Part shown: positions 1 to 11,502 of the stretch, piece by piece
How positions within the stretch are numbered: the first letter of the stretch is position 1
Layout of the letters: every line of letters begins with the position of its first letter
Source of the DNA: Tetraselmis striata
Lineage: Eukaryota > Chlorophyta > Chlorodendrophyceae > Chlorodendrales > Chlorodendraceae
DNA length: 64,000 bases
Reading direction: 5' to 3'
Assembly (NCBI GenBank): GCA_006384855.1
Contig: VCJN01001768.1
Coordinates: 282,501-346,500, forward strand
Notes under the pieces: generated by a model
Told to the model about the DNA's origin: nothing
Databases searched by the model: none
Seen by the model: only the letters and a program-made list of their open reading frames with translations
Program-made: the position numbers and the translations under genes

Positions 1-993
1 AGCGCGCCACATGTATGTCAGACGGCTGACCTTTGCCTGTGACTCCCCCCGATGTGCAGCGGCAACGCGGAGAACGACCTGTCAAGCAAGAAGGCGCTGG
101 CGGAGAACATCCTGAAGCTGGCGGAGCTGTGCCGCAAGATGGAGACGGAGCAGGAGAAGGTGATGCCCTTCAAGACCATCACCGCGGTGCCCGTGGGCGT
201 TGAGGACAAAGGTGCGCGACCAGGAAGCCTGCGGGACCGCATGAGCCCGCCGTCATTCTTCTCATGGTATATTATATGCGCTTGTGATGGAGGTCTTGGG
301 CGCTTGGTTCTCTACTGAGCGCACTTCCCCGGCGTTGTGCCCGCAGACCCAGCGGGCGCGGAGTCGGACTCTAACGCGGCAGCCACCAAGAAGCCGCAGA
401 TGAGCTCGTTTGGCCTCGACGAGTCTGGGAAGGTGGTTGAGGAGTGGGATTACCTCAACAAGTTTTTCAAGCGGTACAACAAGGTGAACATTGACGAGAT
501 GGCGATCGCCAAGGAGAAGGGGCGGCTGGAGAAGGAGAACACCGACCTACGCGCCATCCTGAAGCAGTACCTGGACGGCGTGTCGGTCAATGAGGACGTC
601 ATCAACAACCCAACCAACCCGCTCGTCATTGTCAACCAGCGGCTGCAGCACACGCTCAAGGCGCGCAACCGCCAAAAAGGTCCGCCCGCCCGCGTCCTCC
701 CATGCCCTCTTGCCACAGTGGCAAAATGCGGTGCCATTGCTATTATTAATGTCTATGCGGTGCCATTGCCTTGGACTACTCTCCCCCCCCCCCTTGTCTC
801 TCTGGCTGGCTGGCTGGCTGGCTGCCTGTGTATCAATGTTGCTGTTTCCAAGGTGGTATGTCAGGCATTGGCCACGCTGCTGCTCACGCATGTGTTGACT
901 GCTGTCCCTGCTGCCACAGGCATGGCAACGGAGCAGCGGGGCCAGCCTGCAGGGCAGCTTGTGGAGGTCAACGCCGGGCAGGGGCAGATGTGA
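1..993 (+). CDS. DRC2: DRC2/CCDC65-like nexin-dynein regulatory complex subunit, 3' end of gene
   Basis: Three terminal exons are visible: 60-211 (after an acceptor ending TGCAG), 347-679 and 920-993 (stop TGA 991-993). The phases agree across both introns. The protein piece is a charged coiled coil, then residues [20 protein letters not shown] and [14 protein letters not shown], ending in a short Gln/Gly-rich tail. The LKQYLDGxSVN stretch is what I recognise from the C-terminal part of CCDC65/DRC2 (FAP250 in Chlamydomonas). DRC2 pairs with DRC1 to form the base plate that fixes the nexin-dynein regulatory complex to axonemal doublets and restrains dynein activity. The 5' exons lie outside the window. 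Intron 2 holds a C11 tract and a (CTGG)n run. The family call is from memory of the motif, not a search. Confidence 0.72.
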
Positions 994-1018
994 CGGCAAT
1001 GCCTGCGTGCAGCTAATA

Positions 1019-1065
1019 TGTAATCTTTGGTATTCTTTCTCCATGCCGGCGGCCATCAGATGTAA
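1019..1065 (+). terminator. Polyadenylation signals TGTAA of the DRC2-like gene
   Basis: TGTAA occurs at 1019-1023 and again at 1061-1065, 26 and 68 bases after the stop codon. TGTAA is the usual poly(A) signal of chlorophyte nuclear genes. Confidence 0.55.
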
Positions 1066-3554
1066 AGTTTCTCAGCATGCCGTGGAAAGTCATACTCATC
1101 ATTACTGACAAGCGGCTCAATGGAGGCTCCGCCTGTGTATGTGACAGAGTTATACAGCTAACCTGCTACATATGACGTAATTATACACCTAGCCTACTAC
1201 ATATGCTTGCTATGCGATATCACCACGGTACCATGCGGCAAGCGTTATTGTGCTTTGAGGCGGATGTCGCCTCGAATCCACGATTGCTGCATATCATGCA
1301 GCGCTGCATGCATATACGGGTGCCGATGCACTTAGCGTAACCACGCCTTGGGTGCGCGGTCACTATTGTTTTTTAGTTCTACCCCCCCCCCCCCCCCCTC
1401 CCTCCCCTCATCCGCAAGGGAAAAAGTACATTATCTTGAAATACAGCAGCAGAATACAATGCGAATTACAGAACACAGATATTCTGACTTGTGACTGCAT
1501 GTTTAGCAATTTGACATTTTTGGACCCACGACCAAATCAAATGTTACGGTATAATAGGATGATAACCATTATTAACATAAGCTTTAAATTGCTGACCTTG
1601 CTCCCAACCTTTGTGTATATATAAGACCATGCATTCACTATTTATCTGTATTTGACCTCTACAAGGCAGGGCGGGTTCGTCTATGTGCTTCGCAGTGATG
1701 TTCTGATTTTAACTACTGCGTCAGCATCACCCATAGTAGCCGCAGCATAGAATAGCCGTTGCATACAAAAAACCAAAACCTAAGTGTTAAAAAACCTAAA
1801 CCTGAGCGATGACGCCGCACATGGACGCATTCTGCTGTTCGTTGCTGTAACCAAAAGGTGCCCACACCTTCAGCCTCTGATTCATTATCTACTAGATCAT
1901 ACTACATCACACGGTTATACGGCAGGGACGACTACCCTTCTGTACACATGCATCCATACATCGCATTTGTAGCAGAGCGGCAGTTTAAGTATGGACGTCA
2001 CCGGCATGTCCCTGCCGGGTGACCATGTATATAGACAAGTATACATATATACATATATCTATATATCTATATATCTATATATCAATGACATAGATATATA
2101 TGCCATTGACATTCCCATTGACAGTATTCCCTAGCAGGCAGCATGGAAAAATATATTCTACAATGAGATATGGATGTTACAGAGTGGCAAATGATATGTC
2201 AATAAGCGGGGCCAGATGGAAGTCGAGAGGGCAAGAAAGCCAATAAGGGGGGGGGGGGGGGGGGTATCAATTTTCTAAATCTGAAACATGCCCTGACATT
2301 GAATCGGGATAAGGGAACAGCTTGGTGCAAATCACTGTATGTATATCATGTAGACTTGTTTGAAAACATATGTACTTTTATAATGATGATAAGAACACTA
2401 TCTTTTCGTCGATTCCGATTCCCCAGTACTATATCCTTTCCCCGTCCGCGTAGTTATTGGTGTTTATAATGGTAATGTTATGGTAATGAATTTTTACATC
2501 AGAGCTTTAACAAATGCGCACTGCAAACAGAACTAACAGTAACCATGAAGGGTTGGTAATGTTATGGTAATGTTATGGTTACAAACATTGTGATGGTAAT
2601 ATTCCTTTTATCAAATACTATACCGTAGTATGTATCGTTTGCTACTTAGTCGCTATAGCATGACGCGCAGTGTGCTGGAGCGCGCGTGCCACTCGTAAGG
2701 TTACCTGCGCTAGTCGTCGTGCGCTACGGCGGCGGTAGGAGCCGTCGTTTGTGCGTGCTGCTGATGAATAATCACGCTGAGCGTCGTGGCGATGCACCTC
2801 AGGGTACATACACGGATGGCGTATGTACTACGCGGCTAGCTAGTCCAGCGAGAAAAAATACTGGGACAGCATAAATTCCATATATAGCCATGGATCGTCC
2901 GACAGCTGCAGTCGTAGAACATTGGCAGAACGCCGATCTTCAACAGTAAGTGCACAATCCTTAAGGATTACGTGTACTCGAGTAGTATGAAATCAAAATT
3001 CCAGCGACAATCCCCGTATGCATTTCTATTGCCTTTTCGAGTGGTTTCCTGATCGCCTTTTGCAGCTAGCTCGTGTACTATGAACTAAAAATCACCGTAT
3101 GTATCATTGTACCCGCCGTCTGCTACTAACCGCCCGCAAGGGTAAGACAGTAACTGGATTTGCATCAGCGCAGCATTTTCAACTCGAACTCCCAGTAGCG
3201 CTGCACTGGCCAGCTAGATGCCCGGGCCGCGGCACATGCGTCGGTTGGTTACGATATTATGAGCTGTACTCGTTCTCAATACACACCCGTATTTATCATT
3301 GTATTGTATGGTATGATGGTATCCAATCCGCATTTTCTTCCAGATATTTCACGTAAATAGCCCATATTCGACAAGCTAGCTAGATCCGCTATTCGTAAAT
3401 GAGTGGACCTGGCGCGTAGCATAATACAAATAAATTATCACATGCACTGCACGCAGGACGGCGTCGTTCGTACGCGAATTATGCAATGATGTGTTTTTGC
3501 GGCGTCGTCCTTACGACGAACGTTTTCGCGTTTTAGGTAGATTCCTTCTGATAT
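1066..3554. other. Intergenic DNA without a recognisable gene
   Basis: No convincing coding region on either strand. It holds a C17 tract at 1382-1398, a TATATC-type microsatellite around 2040-2100, a G18 tract at 2247-2264, and a degenerate GGTAATGTTAT repeat near 2460-2610. The stretch 3460-3535 (TACGCGAATTATGCAATG, then ACGACGAACGTTTT) resembles 48434-48500, so it is probably an old dispersed repeat. Confidence 0.6.
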
Positions 3555-3775
3555 GTTCTTAACGTGTTTATGGGGTTTCCCAACGATGAAAACTGTCCTA
3601 CTGCGACCCGTACGGTCTTTAGTGCTTTCAAGCGGTTAAGCAGCTGATACCATCGGGTTTTGGTACGGGCTGCCCCATCGCCCGCGAGCCCTACGCTCCC
3701 GGCTGCGGAGCTACAAAGGACAGCCACAAGCATCTCGTCTGCCACCATCTTCCAGCTCGCTGCCTTCGGCAGCGG
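3555..3775 (+). repeat. Split direct repeat A1
   Basis: Matches 5797-6028 in the same orientation. Both copies end in a perfect hairpin CGCTGCC-TTCG-GGCAGCG type sequence (3759-3775 and 6012-6028), whose transcript would have a very stable UUCG loop. Confidence 0.6.
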
Positions 3776-4027
3776 CTTCGCGTACTTATTGTGCGCGCGA
3801 GGGTCACCGAGGCTGAAGAAGTCCGCACCGAGGTTCATCCACCCGGTAGTGTGTCGTCGTGCCGCGCACATGCGTTACAACATCGGGCAGCGACATCCAT
3901 CCCCTTGGTAATGTGGGTTTCCCTACTCTTGCGCCCGAGATCGTTTTCCGTTTTTGCCCTGGCTTTGCAGTAGTTGGGACGTTTTCGGGTAGCGATGCGC
4001 ACGGCAAGATTAGAGCTGGGGGAGGGC

Positions 4028-4051
4028 GGGGGGGGGGGGGGGGGGGGGGGG
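4028..4051. repeat. Poly-G tract (24 G)
   Basis: Uninterrupted run of G, one of about two dozen long G/C homopolymers in the window. Glycine- or proline-rich frames crossing it are artefacts. Confidence 0.9.
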
Positions 4052-4065
4052 TTAAACATGCCGAA

Positions 4066-4305
4066 GTCGAGTCGCAATACATGCCTTCGGGGCTCTCGCA
4101 GTGGAGCCCCCTCTCGCAATAGTCAACTCTTGACGTTTAGGTGAGGTGGACGCGCTAGGCACCATGGCCGCTGCTCGTCAACACCCGGAGTCGAGTCGCA
4201 CTACATGCCTTCGGGGCTCTCGCAGTGGAGCCCCCTCTCGTAGTAGTCAACTCTTGACGTTTAGGTGAGGTGGACGCGCTCGGCGCCATGGCCGCTGCTC
4301 GTCAC
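4066..4305 (+). repeat. Tandem duplication of about 122 bp
   Basis: Two adjacent copies share CATGCCTTCGGGGCTCTCGC, AGTCAACTCTTGACGTTTAG and GCCGCTGCTCGTCA with only a few differences. It lies inside the split-direct-repeat element. Confidence 0.8.
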
Positions 4306-5771
4306 GATTGTCAACGACGACAACTACACCCACCGCAACATATCGGTGCGGACGGAGGAGGACGTCCGTGTCGTCGGGGCGACCACTTGTTGTCCCGCAA
4401 GAATCTACACCGGTCCGCGTGTCCTCGAAGCGAGGCGTCGTGGCATCAACGGTCGATACATGCTGTGGTTTTCCGGAACTACTCGCGTAATTGGTATATT
4501 ACGGGAGTGGCGCCGCTCATGTGCCGGTGTTTTGAGAGGGCTCGTTGCCCTCGCCCAATCATGCTTCAGCAACGTTTGTTGTGGTCGCAGTGGGAGGCGT
4601 TTTGGCGGCTCGTGCCGATGCGTCTCCGACGCCTCCTACTGCAACGTCGTCTTCACAAGGACCACGACAACATGAAGCTGTCCGCCGGGGGGCAGCTCTA
4701 CCACCTGGCGTGCGTGGCGTCTCGTGGTGTACGTAACTACCCTGGCCAACTATGGTTTATGGATTTCGGCGACCGTCGCTGGTGCAGCAGCCGCGGCTGC
4801 GTCGTCGTCACCCTTGCCCCGACATCATTGGCATCGTTACGGGCCGGCATAGGCTACAAGGGCCTCTACGCCGGCCAACCCGCTTCCGACTTCAAGGCAA
4901 CGCATCTGTGACAACACGAGCTGCCCGCCGGGGGACAGCTCCGCCACCTAACGCGACTTGTGTGTTTTGTGACATCATTCTAAGCATGCGCTTTGTGGGG
5001 TGGTGAGCAGCCGTCGCTGGTGCAGCAGCGGCGGCCGGCTCACCGCTCTTCGCAAAGAAAGACCGACGGCGACAGCTTACAGAGTCGGAGGGTCTTCTAT
5101 GAGGTCGCCGACAACCGATCCCGACACACCTAAGAGCCGGTACAACAAGACCACACATGGTCCCATGTTCTCGCGCCCCTCGGCGTTGTGCGTTTCACCC
5201 GCCGCTCTTCGCGCAAGGGGGCGAAACAACCACCGTTGGTGATGGCAGCAGCCTACATCGATGTCATCGCGCGTTGTTGCGTGTCCACCCCTAGTAACGT
5301 GCATCGCCAGTACATGTACAATGTTACCATCGCGCCGGGTACAGCGTACCAATACTTCACCTGGCTGTACGTGTCGCGCTCTCGCGCTCGTGCGCGCAGC
5401 TGTACTCGTCCTACTGGTGCCCGTGCCGCTGCTTTGCTGGGCGCTCGTCGCCAACTTGGCCACCATTACCCATGCTTCTATTGGCATGCAGTTCCGGCTC
5501 GTGCCGCACGCCACCATGGCGCGCGGCCAATGCTATAGGGCGCCGTCGGGAGACTGCGCCTTATTTCCGCGACACGTCCGGCCTATGTCATGCCGCCGTC
5601 AACATCTCCCGTCCGCGTTTGATGCGCCTGCGCCTCGATCGAGGACCTCTTGGCGCGAGATCCCTTCTACAACTTCGACAACTCAAGACATCTCCCGCCT
5701 TCGTCTGGTCGGCACGCATGCCGACTGCCTACGCTCGCAGTCGTAAACGAACCGCGTGTAAACCGGCATAA

Positions 5772-6179
5772 CCAGACTCGCATGCATGATTGAAATGTTC
5801 TAAACGTTTTTAAAGGGTTTCCTAATGGATGAAAACTGTCCTAGTGCGACCCGTACGGTCTTAAGTGGTTTCAAGCGGTTAAGTAGTTGTTACCATCGTG
5901 TTTTGGTACGGGCTGCCCCATCGAACGCGAGCCATGCGCTCCCGGCCGGGGAGCTACTAAGGACAGCCACCGCCAAGCAGCCACCAGCAGCTCGTCTGCC
6001 ATCTTCGAGCTCGCTGCCTTCGGCAGCGCCCTCCCGTTTTCCGCCTCCGCCCTGCGGGCTCCTCCTCCGACATTCCCTACCTTTTCGCTGCACCTTCATA
6101 GCCATGCAATTGCGCTTTTCCGTGTAAAACAGCCTCTGAACTTTTTTGGCAAAACAAGACTCGAATGCATGATTGAAAT
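5772..6179 (+). repeat. B1-A2-B2 end of the split direct repeat element
   Basis: B1 5772-5796, A2 5797 to about 6028 plus tail, B2 6153-6179. B1 and B2 both end ATGCATGATTGAAAT. A2 matches A1 at 3555. Confidence 0.6.
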
Positions 6180-6441
6180 AGTGAGCAGTAATCTTAGTGA
6201 ACCCTATATGCGGGTTCGTGCCGCCGGGCCGTTTATGGACAGCTGACCCGTTTAGCACCAAAGACTAAGCGGGAATGAAGTTGAAAGAAGTTTCAAATTT
6301 CAGCACATGAATAATCCTTAATATAACCTTTGTATACGGTTTTTGCACTACACATGCACATCCTCCTGTGCTGGGAGTGCAACAAGCAGTCTGTTCCGGA
6401 AATTACTGTACATCATATATAATGTATATATATCATATATT

Positions 6442-6498
<57 letters not shown>

Positions 6499-6508
6499 AG
6501 ATGAGACA

Positions 6509-6550
<42 letters not shown>

Positions 6551-6608
6551 GAGAGACAGAGACAGACAGAGACAGACAGAGACAGAGATTGAGAGCGAGA
6601 GCGAGAGA
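6442..6608. repeat. (GA)n microsatellite with GACA variants
   Basis: About 165 bases of GA repeat grading into GACAGA units. The apparent Arg/Glu-rich frame through it is low complexity. Confidence 0.9.
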
Positions 6609-6781
6609 TACTTTTTGTTCCTGAAATTATGCTCTGACGATTCGCTATTGCGCCGCTACCGCCGTCGTCTACCGGTATTCGTACATACCACTATACCGGT
6701 CGAAAAATTTACCAACTTGGCTCCCGGTTTATCGGTTTGGCCGACCACTTCCATTCCCACATTGCTACTCGTTTGCTTTAA

Positions 6782-8240
6782 GTGTGCGGCCGTCGTTTCG
6801 GCCACCTCCTCCTCTCCACGCCTCGGGGCTTGTGTCGCTCTGAGGGGTATGACGACACTATTACGTCCTTCCTTGAAGATGCAGATGCCGCCGCGTTTTC
6901 AACGCTCGCCGGCATTTGGGGTGCTAGCCCCGACCTCTTGGAAACGCCCTCCATGCGCACCCAGCTGTCCCTCCCAGTTCAATTTGGGGGCCTCGGCATC
7001 GGCGATAATGTGGTTATCGCAGATGCCTCCCACATCGGCGATGCCGCCCTTGTGGTTGGCCAAGCTTTGACTTTCCTCCGTGCTCAACACGCCACCCTGA
7101 GCGACGCCGGCGCGTTCCTTTCCAAGCCGCCAGGCGTATCCAGCCATCATAGCCTCTGCCTTGTTGGGGCGTCCTCGATTCACCAGGCTTTGGCCACCCC
7201 AGCGTTGGCGCCCGATGCCGGCGCCAACGTGTCGGCGCCGATGTGGGCTGTCGAGCTTCGCGCTGCTCATACCCGTGTCGTTGACGAGTGCGGAGACGCG
7301 GTGCTGCTCGAGGATCTAGCGGAGCCGTTGGCCTCTGCCCTAAAGTTGCTCCCCTCCAAGCGCTCTCACGTTGCCCGCGCCGGTTGCTCGGCCGCTGGGG
7401 CTGAGCCGGCGTCTGCGTTGCGCTCGGCGGCCGACCTCCAAGCTATCCCGCATCACTCGGACTTCCCCTTGCGCTCCATGCGGAAAGTCCAGGAAACCCT
7501 GAGCCAATACCGCATCGATCCACACAGGTCCGCTTCGCAAAGCTTGTTGCGCGTATGCCTACAAGCAGCGGCCCTAACAGTAACCGCTTCCGGGCCGCCT
7601 CATCTTACGCGCTGGGACAGCGTTCCTGGTGACTGATCCTCCAAGTGAGGGTCGCCTTGGTGAAGTCCGCGAGCGTTCCCCTGAGTACTATTATTGCATG
7701 TTCCGCGTTGCCGCTTGCCGCCCATTAGGCCTTCCGGCGGCTCATGTCCTCTCCCTTGGCGAGCCATGCCCTTGTGCTTTTTGCTCCTTTTCGGTACAAG
7801 GCATGCTGGCCCGTTTTGAGGATGTTGGCGTTGAATTCACTCCTTCAGCTTGGGCGGTCGCGTACGCTGATCACGTCGCACGTTGCTCTGGGGGCGACTC
7901 CAATCACGCCGCACACGAGTGAACAGCACATGGCCTTTCCGACGTTTGCCCCGACGTGAAGTTTGCCGTGGACGTGGGTGTCCAGATTCTCACGGACTCG
8001 TCGGTGCTTGTTTCTCTTCCGAAGGGCAGCGACGGCCGGCCGGCCGATGTTGGGCTTTTTGGGTATGGTATGGTATGGTGGTATCCGCGGGAACACGGTT
8101 GCTGTCGATACCACCATTGCCCCTATCCTCGGCGTGTCAAGCTTGCACATCGCTTCCTGCGGTAACCCATACCGTCGTGCGAAAACTGCCCGAATATGAT
8201 ATATCCAAAATGCCGTTTTCCGCCCACTCAGTTGCACGCG
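6782..8240 (+). pseudogene. LINE ORF2 3' part: RT C-terminus, zinc region, restriction-like endonuclease
   Basis: An open frame 6782-7636 has no proper start and carries QLSLPVQFGGLGIGDNVVIA, typical of the region after the reverse transcriptase of algal and plant L1-type LINEs. The next frame (7629-7922) has a Cys/His pattern (PCPCAFC then ADHVARC). The next (7956-8199) has VDVGVQIL and GRPADVG, then AVDTTIAPILGVS in another frame, as in restriction-like endonuclease domains such as those of Dualen/RandI elements. The frames shift at least twice (near 7630 and 8060), so this is a decayed copy, 5'-truncated near the GA microsatellite. The LINE assignment is fairly firm; the clade is a guess. 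Confidence 0.6.
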
Positions 8241-8759
8241 TGCGGGTGCGGCACAGCGCCATGTACATGCCAACCCACTCGTCCCCCTGCCACATTCTCA
8301 GTCACAGCCACTCACCGCCCCGCAACCAACCGAAGCACCGGCCCCCGCAGGGGCGCAATGGACCCAAAACGGGAATTTCGGCTGCATGGCGCCGCTGCTC
8401 TGGCCTCAGAGGCCAAGCAGCTCGGCATCTCCGTGGCCACCCTCAAGAACCTGTACAGTGCGCGCACGCCCACCCACCCACATCCTCAACTTCGCACCGA
8501 TGCCGCTGCTTTACTACGCCTAGGCAAAGTGCCTTTGACGGTCAGGGGACCTAGCCATGTGTATTACGCAACTTTCTGCCTTAGTGCATTCTCTCCTAGC
8601 GTGTTTTACAGTCCCCTAGTCCAATTTTCGTGGATGGATATTTCTGTGGCAATGGGGCGAGTGGGAGGGTGTCACCGGCGGGGGCGTGGCACCCACCCGC
8701 AGCCAACCCGGCCGCGCAGCCAGGACTAAACCTCGCTACCCGAACCACGACGGCACCAT
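8241..8759. other. No clear gene; probable 3' remnant of the LINE or unrelated repeat
   Basis: A short open stretch near 8340-8530 (starting MDPKREFRLHGAAALASEA) could be the tail of the LINE protein or a chance frame. Nothing else is recognisable. Confidence 0.35.
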
Positions 8760-9424
8760 GTTCCTGGACCTCTCTTCGGATGAGGACTAGGACGTGGGGG
8801 TTAGTGGGTCGGAGTGGGAGTACGAGGGGAGCGACGAGGAGGAGGATTTGGAGCTGTCCCCGACTACCGGGCGCGTCCTGACGGCGGCCCCGGAGCGTCT
8901 CGTCAAGCACGGCACCGTCGAATGCGGTGCCGCTTCCTGCTTGCCCTGCCTCGCCGAGGCGGAGGCCTTCATCATCACGGACGTCGATGGCGGGCAGCCC
9001 ACATGCCTGCTCTACAAGTGAGCGCCGCAACGTGCATGTGCGATGGCAGTGGGGTTGGGTGGTTGATAATTACAATTAACTAGAAATGCCAGTTGTACCG
9101 TCTACATGCCATTCTAACTTTTCTGTAGCCGCCCCTGGCCCGCCCTTCAGGATACCGGCCGGCATGCCCTGCCGGCCGTGCAAGCAGGACGCCGGCAGCC
9201 ACCCGCGCTCTTCCACCCCAAGGCAACCAGACGGTCGGAAGCCCCGGCGTGCCGATGGGACGGTAGACAAGTACGGCGGTATTAGCAACATGGTGTCCCC
9301 TAGCATGCTTAGGGTTGCCGGCATGCTTAAAGATGCCCAGGCCCGCCTTGAGAGAGAGCACCGCAACATAGTGCGTGAGAGAAAGAAGGTGCTCGCTGAC
9401 AGGAAGGCGGCGGCCATGGGCTAG
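8760..9424 (+). CDS. Uncharacterised acidic protein with C-terminal coiled coil, possibly two exons
   Basis: The first block (8794-9017) is strongly acidic (WEYEGSDEEEDLELSP) followed by a Cys-containing stretch (CGAASCLPCLAEAEAF). It ends at a plausible donor (CAAGTGAGC). The second block ends at a stop after 9421 and contains a basic stretch and a heptad-like helix (MLKDAQARLEREHRNIVRER). An acceptor TTTTCTGTAG lies at 9119-9128, but the phase I obtain does not join the two blocks cleanly, so the exon structure is uncertain. I do not recognise the family. It lies among transposon fragments and may belong to one. Confidence 0.3.
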
Positions 9425-9550
9425 CCGCGCGATGTAATATTTCCACTACATCTCTCAAACTTTGGATCGCAAGTGTCATGAAAAAGCTATTACAATGTTT
9501 CTATGGGGGGAAATGGCTGCGGTGCTGCGGCTCCCGTGGGCGCAGCCCGC

Positions 9551-9602
9551 TTGGTGCCCGGGGGGGAGGGGGGGGGGGGAGGGGGCGGGGGGGCGGGGCG
9601 CT
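9551..9602. repeat. G-rich tract
   Basis: Runs of G broken by single A or C. Confidence 0.8.
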
Positions 9603-9868
9603 CTACGTGGGCGTAGCGCGCTTCTTGCCATGTGGGCCACGCTTCGGCCGCTCTGGTGTGGGCAGCTCATGTTGGTGGCTTTCGTGAATTTTCATGTGGC
9701 CAAGGACCTGCCCGTACCCTGAACTCTCGGTGCCCGGCCGCGCTCCTCCGGTAGGCAGTCTTTGTGACGGTCACGCTGAGCAAGTGAGCGTGCTCAGACC
9801 CGTGGCAAGCACAGTTCAGCAGGTCGCCATACTATGTAATCAGGGATATGGCACTGCAGAGTGTGGCA

Positions 9869-11030
9869 CTACACGGTGGCAGCGTCATTCTCACCTGCAA
9901 CATTGACAAATGCCTGCACGAATTTCTCTGCCACCTGCTTGACATGTTGTGCGCGAGCCTCCTGCAGGTGCATAGGTGGCAGTTGGGCGGTGCCAGGTGC
10001 GCGCGTTGGGTCCACGGGCTCCAGCAACAGCTCCCAGAGTTGCTTGCAGATTTCCCAGGCAGTTTGCGCCTTCACATCATCGGGGGCGCTTACCGTTGGG
10101 TAAGTCTCCCGGACGTGCTCCAGCGCCTTGTCGTACTTGGCGATAAGCTTCATGAACTCTGCGCCGATGACAGAAGGACACCTTCTTCTGGGCGATGGAG
10201 ACAGCAACTTGCTTCTTGTTCTTTCTATTCTTGCTGTTGACTGTGATGCCGAGCTCGTCGAAGATCCACTGCCGCAGCGCCTGCAAGTACTCTGGGGTGG
10301 CGCAGTGGCACTGGACTGTGTAGTAGTACATGCCCGCCGTGATGCGGAGGTTGATCGATGTGCATGAGATCATGTATCTTATGCTTGGCTTAGATGTGTA
10401 GCAGTGGGGGCTTGGGGTACCTGCAATGTGCATATAGTTATAATTCAAAATAATTTAATTTTTTTAATTTTAAAACAATTAGCAACATAGTATTACCAAT
10501 CAGCATGAAACATGTTAATACATATGCAAACGCTGCAAAACGATCGAGATAACATACCCCTCGGCAGCATGCAGCCTTGCAAATTCCCTCAGTTCGTTCT
10601 TTATCTCCTTTGGGGGGACATCGGGGATCATCTTATTGCAGCACGGGCACGTGTATGCCTTGTTCACGATGCCCTTTACAAAATTAAGAGACGCGCACGC
10701 CGGCTAGCTCCTTGTCCTTGTCCTATACCGCCCGGGCTGGTTGCTCCGCGCGCTGCACCGCCTCGCCCTCACAGAGCTGCATCACCTCAGCCTGCAGCTC
10801 AGCCAGCTGTTCCTCCACGCTCCGGCGTGCGAGTTGTTGCTCCTGTGCTGTTGATTGGACGGCCGCCAGGTGCGACTCCAACGATGCGACCGCGCCATCG
10901 CGCCCGGCGTGCGGGCGGGCAGCGTATAGCGCCGTGGCCCACGCACAGTGCTGACGAAGGGCCCAGCGCGTGCCGCGTTCGAGGCCTCGTCCTTGCCTTG
11001 GCGGGTAGAGGCCGTCGACAACAATAGCTG
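9869..11030 (-). CDS. Uncharacterised multi-exon protein with coiled coil and CPCC zinc-like motif
   Basis: On the minus strand, a coiled-coil segment (about 10930-10735, with VEEQLAELQAEVMQLCEGEA) is followed by an exon ending near 10558 that contains VNKAYTCPCCNKMIPDVPPK and a strong donor GTATGT. Next comes 10448-10190 (acceptor TTGCAG, ITAGMYYYTVQCHCATPEYL), then a block down to 9869 (EFMKLIAKYDKALEHV to a stop). Between the last two blocks the frame changes, through either a very short intron or a frameshift near 10170. An in-frame stop separates the coiled coil from the CPCC exon unless spliced. The paired cysteines and coiled coil suggest a DNA- or protein-binding function, but I do not recognise the family. 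It may be the remnant of a transposon gene. Confidence 0.35.
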
Positions 11031-11148
11031 GTGCCTTTTTTACTCACGTTTTGCGGGCGACGGGCGGGCGGGCTGTTGCCTCATGCCGCGTCCGCGGGCG
11101 ATTCGGTACTCCAGACAGCACCATCGCGGCCAAACCCTGGAACTACGA

Positions 11149-11183
<35 letters not shown>

Positions 11184-11186
11184 CCC
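11149..11186. repeat. Poly-C tract
   Basis: Long C run broken once or twice. The overlapping proline-rich frames are artefacts. Confidence 0.9.
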
Positions 11187-11502
11187 CCCCGCCGCCCCAC
11201 GGGCCTCTTGCCAGTCTCTTGGACATACCGACGACCGACCTCGGTGGGCCATGTGGCAGGGATGGCATATCATGGCACCACCGCCGGCGGCTGTGCATGA
11301 CGCCTTTGTATTGTCCGTGGTGTATTCGGAATCCGGCTACGGTACGGGTTACCGCGGGAAGCGGCGTGCGGATCTGTTAGGCTCTAGCTTAAGCCTGTTC
11401 TTTAGGCCCTTTAGGATGCAGCGGAAGGATTTAGAAAGTATGGCCAATCTCTTCTGGTTACGGGGGTTCCTGGGTTGTAGTTCTGTCTCTGAATTCTACC
11501 TA

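Larger units (their letters stand above)
3555..6179 (+). mobile_element. Non-coding tyrosine-recombinase-type element with split direct repeats (TOC/PAT-like fossil)
   Basis: The layout is A1 - interior - B1 - A2 - B2. A1 starts at 3555 and A2 at 5797 (both GTTCT(T/A)AAC, then GGGTTTCC, GATGAAAACTGTCC, GCGACCCGTACGGTCTT). B1 (5772-5796) and B2 (6153-6179) share AGACTCG(C/A)ATGCATGATTGAAAT. This A-B-A-B arrangement is known from PAT-like DIRS elements, including TOC elements of Chlamydomonas. The A/B junction resembles that of the recombinase element at 17860-33900. The interior has no intact long gene, only short open frames and a tandem duplication, so I read it as a non-autonomous, decayed copy. 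Confidence 0.6.

Noticed and set aside
4270-5760. Several overlapping + strand frames inside the 3.5-6.2 kb element
   Set aside because: High GC leaves multiple frames open; none has a family motif or consistent continuation.
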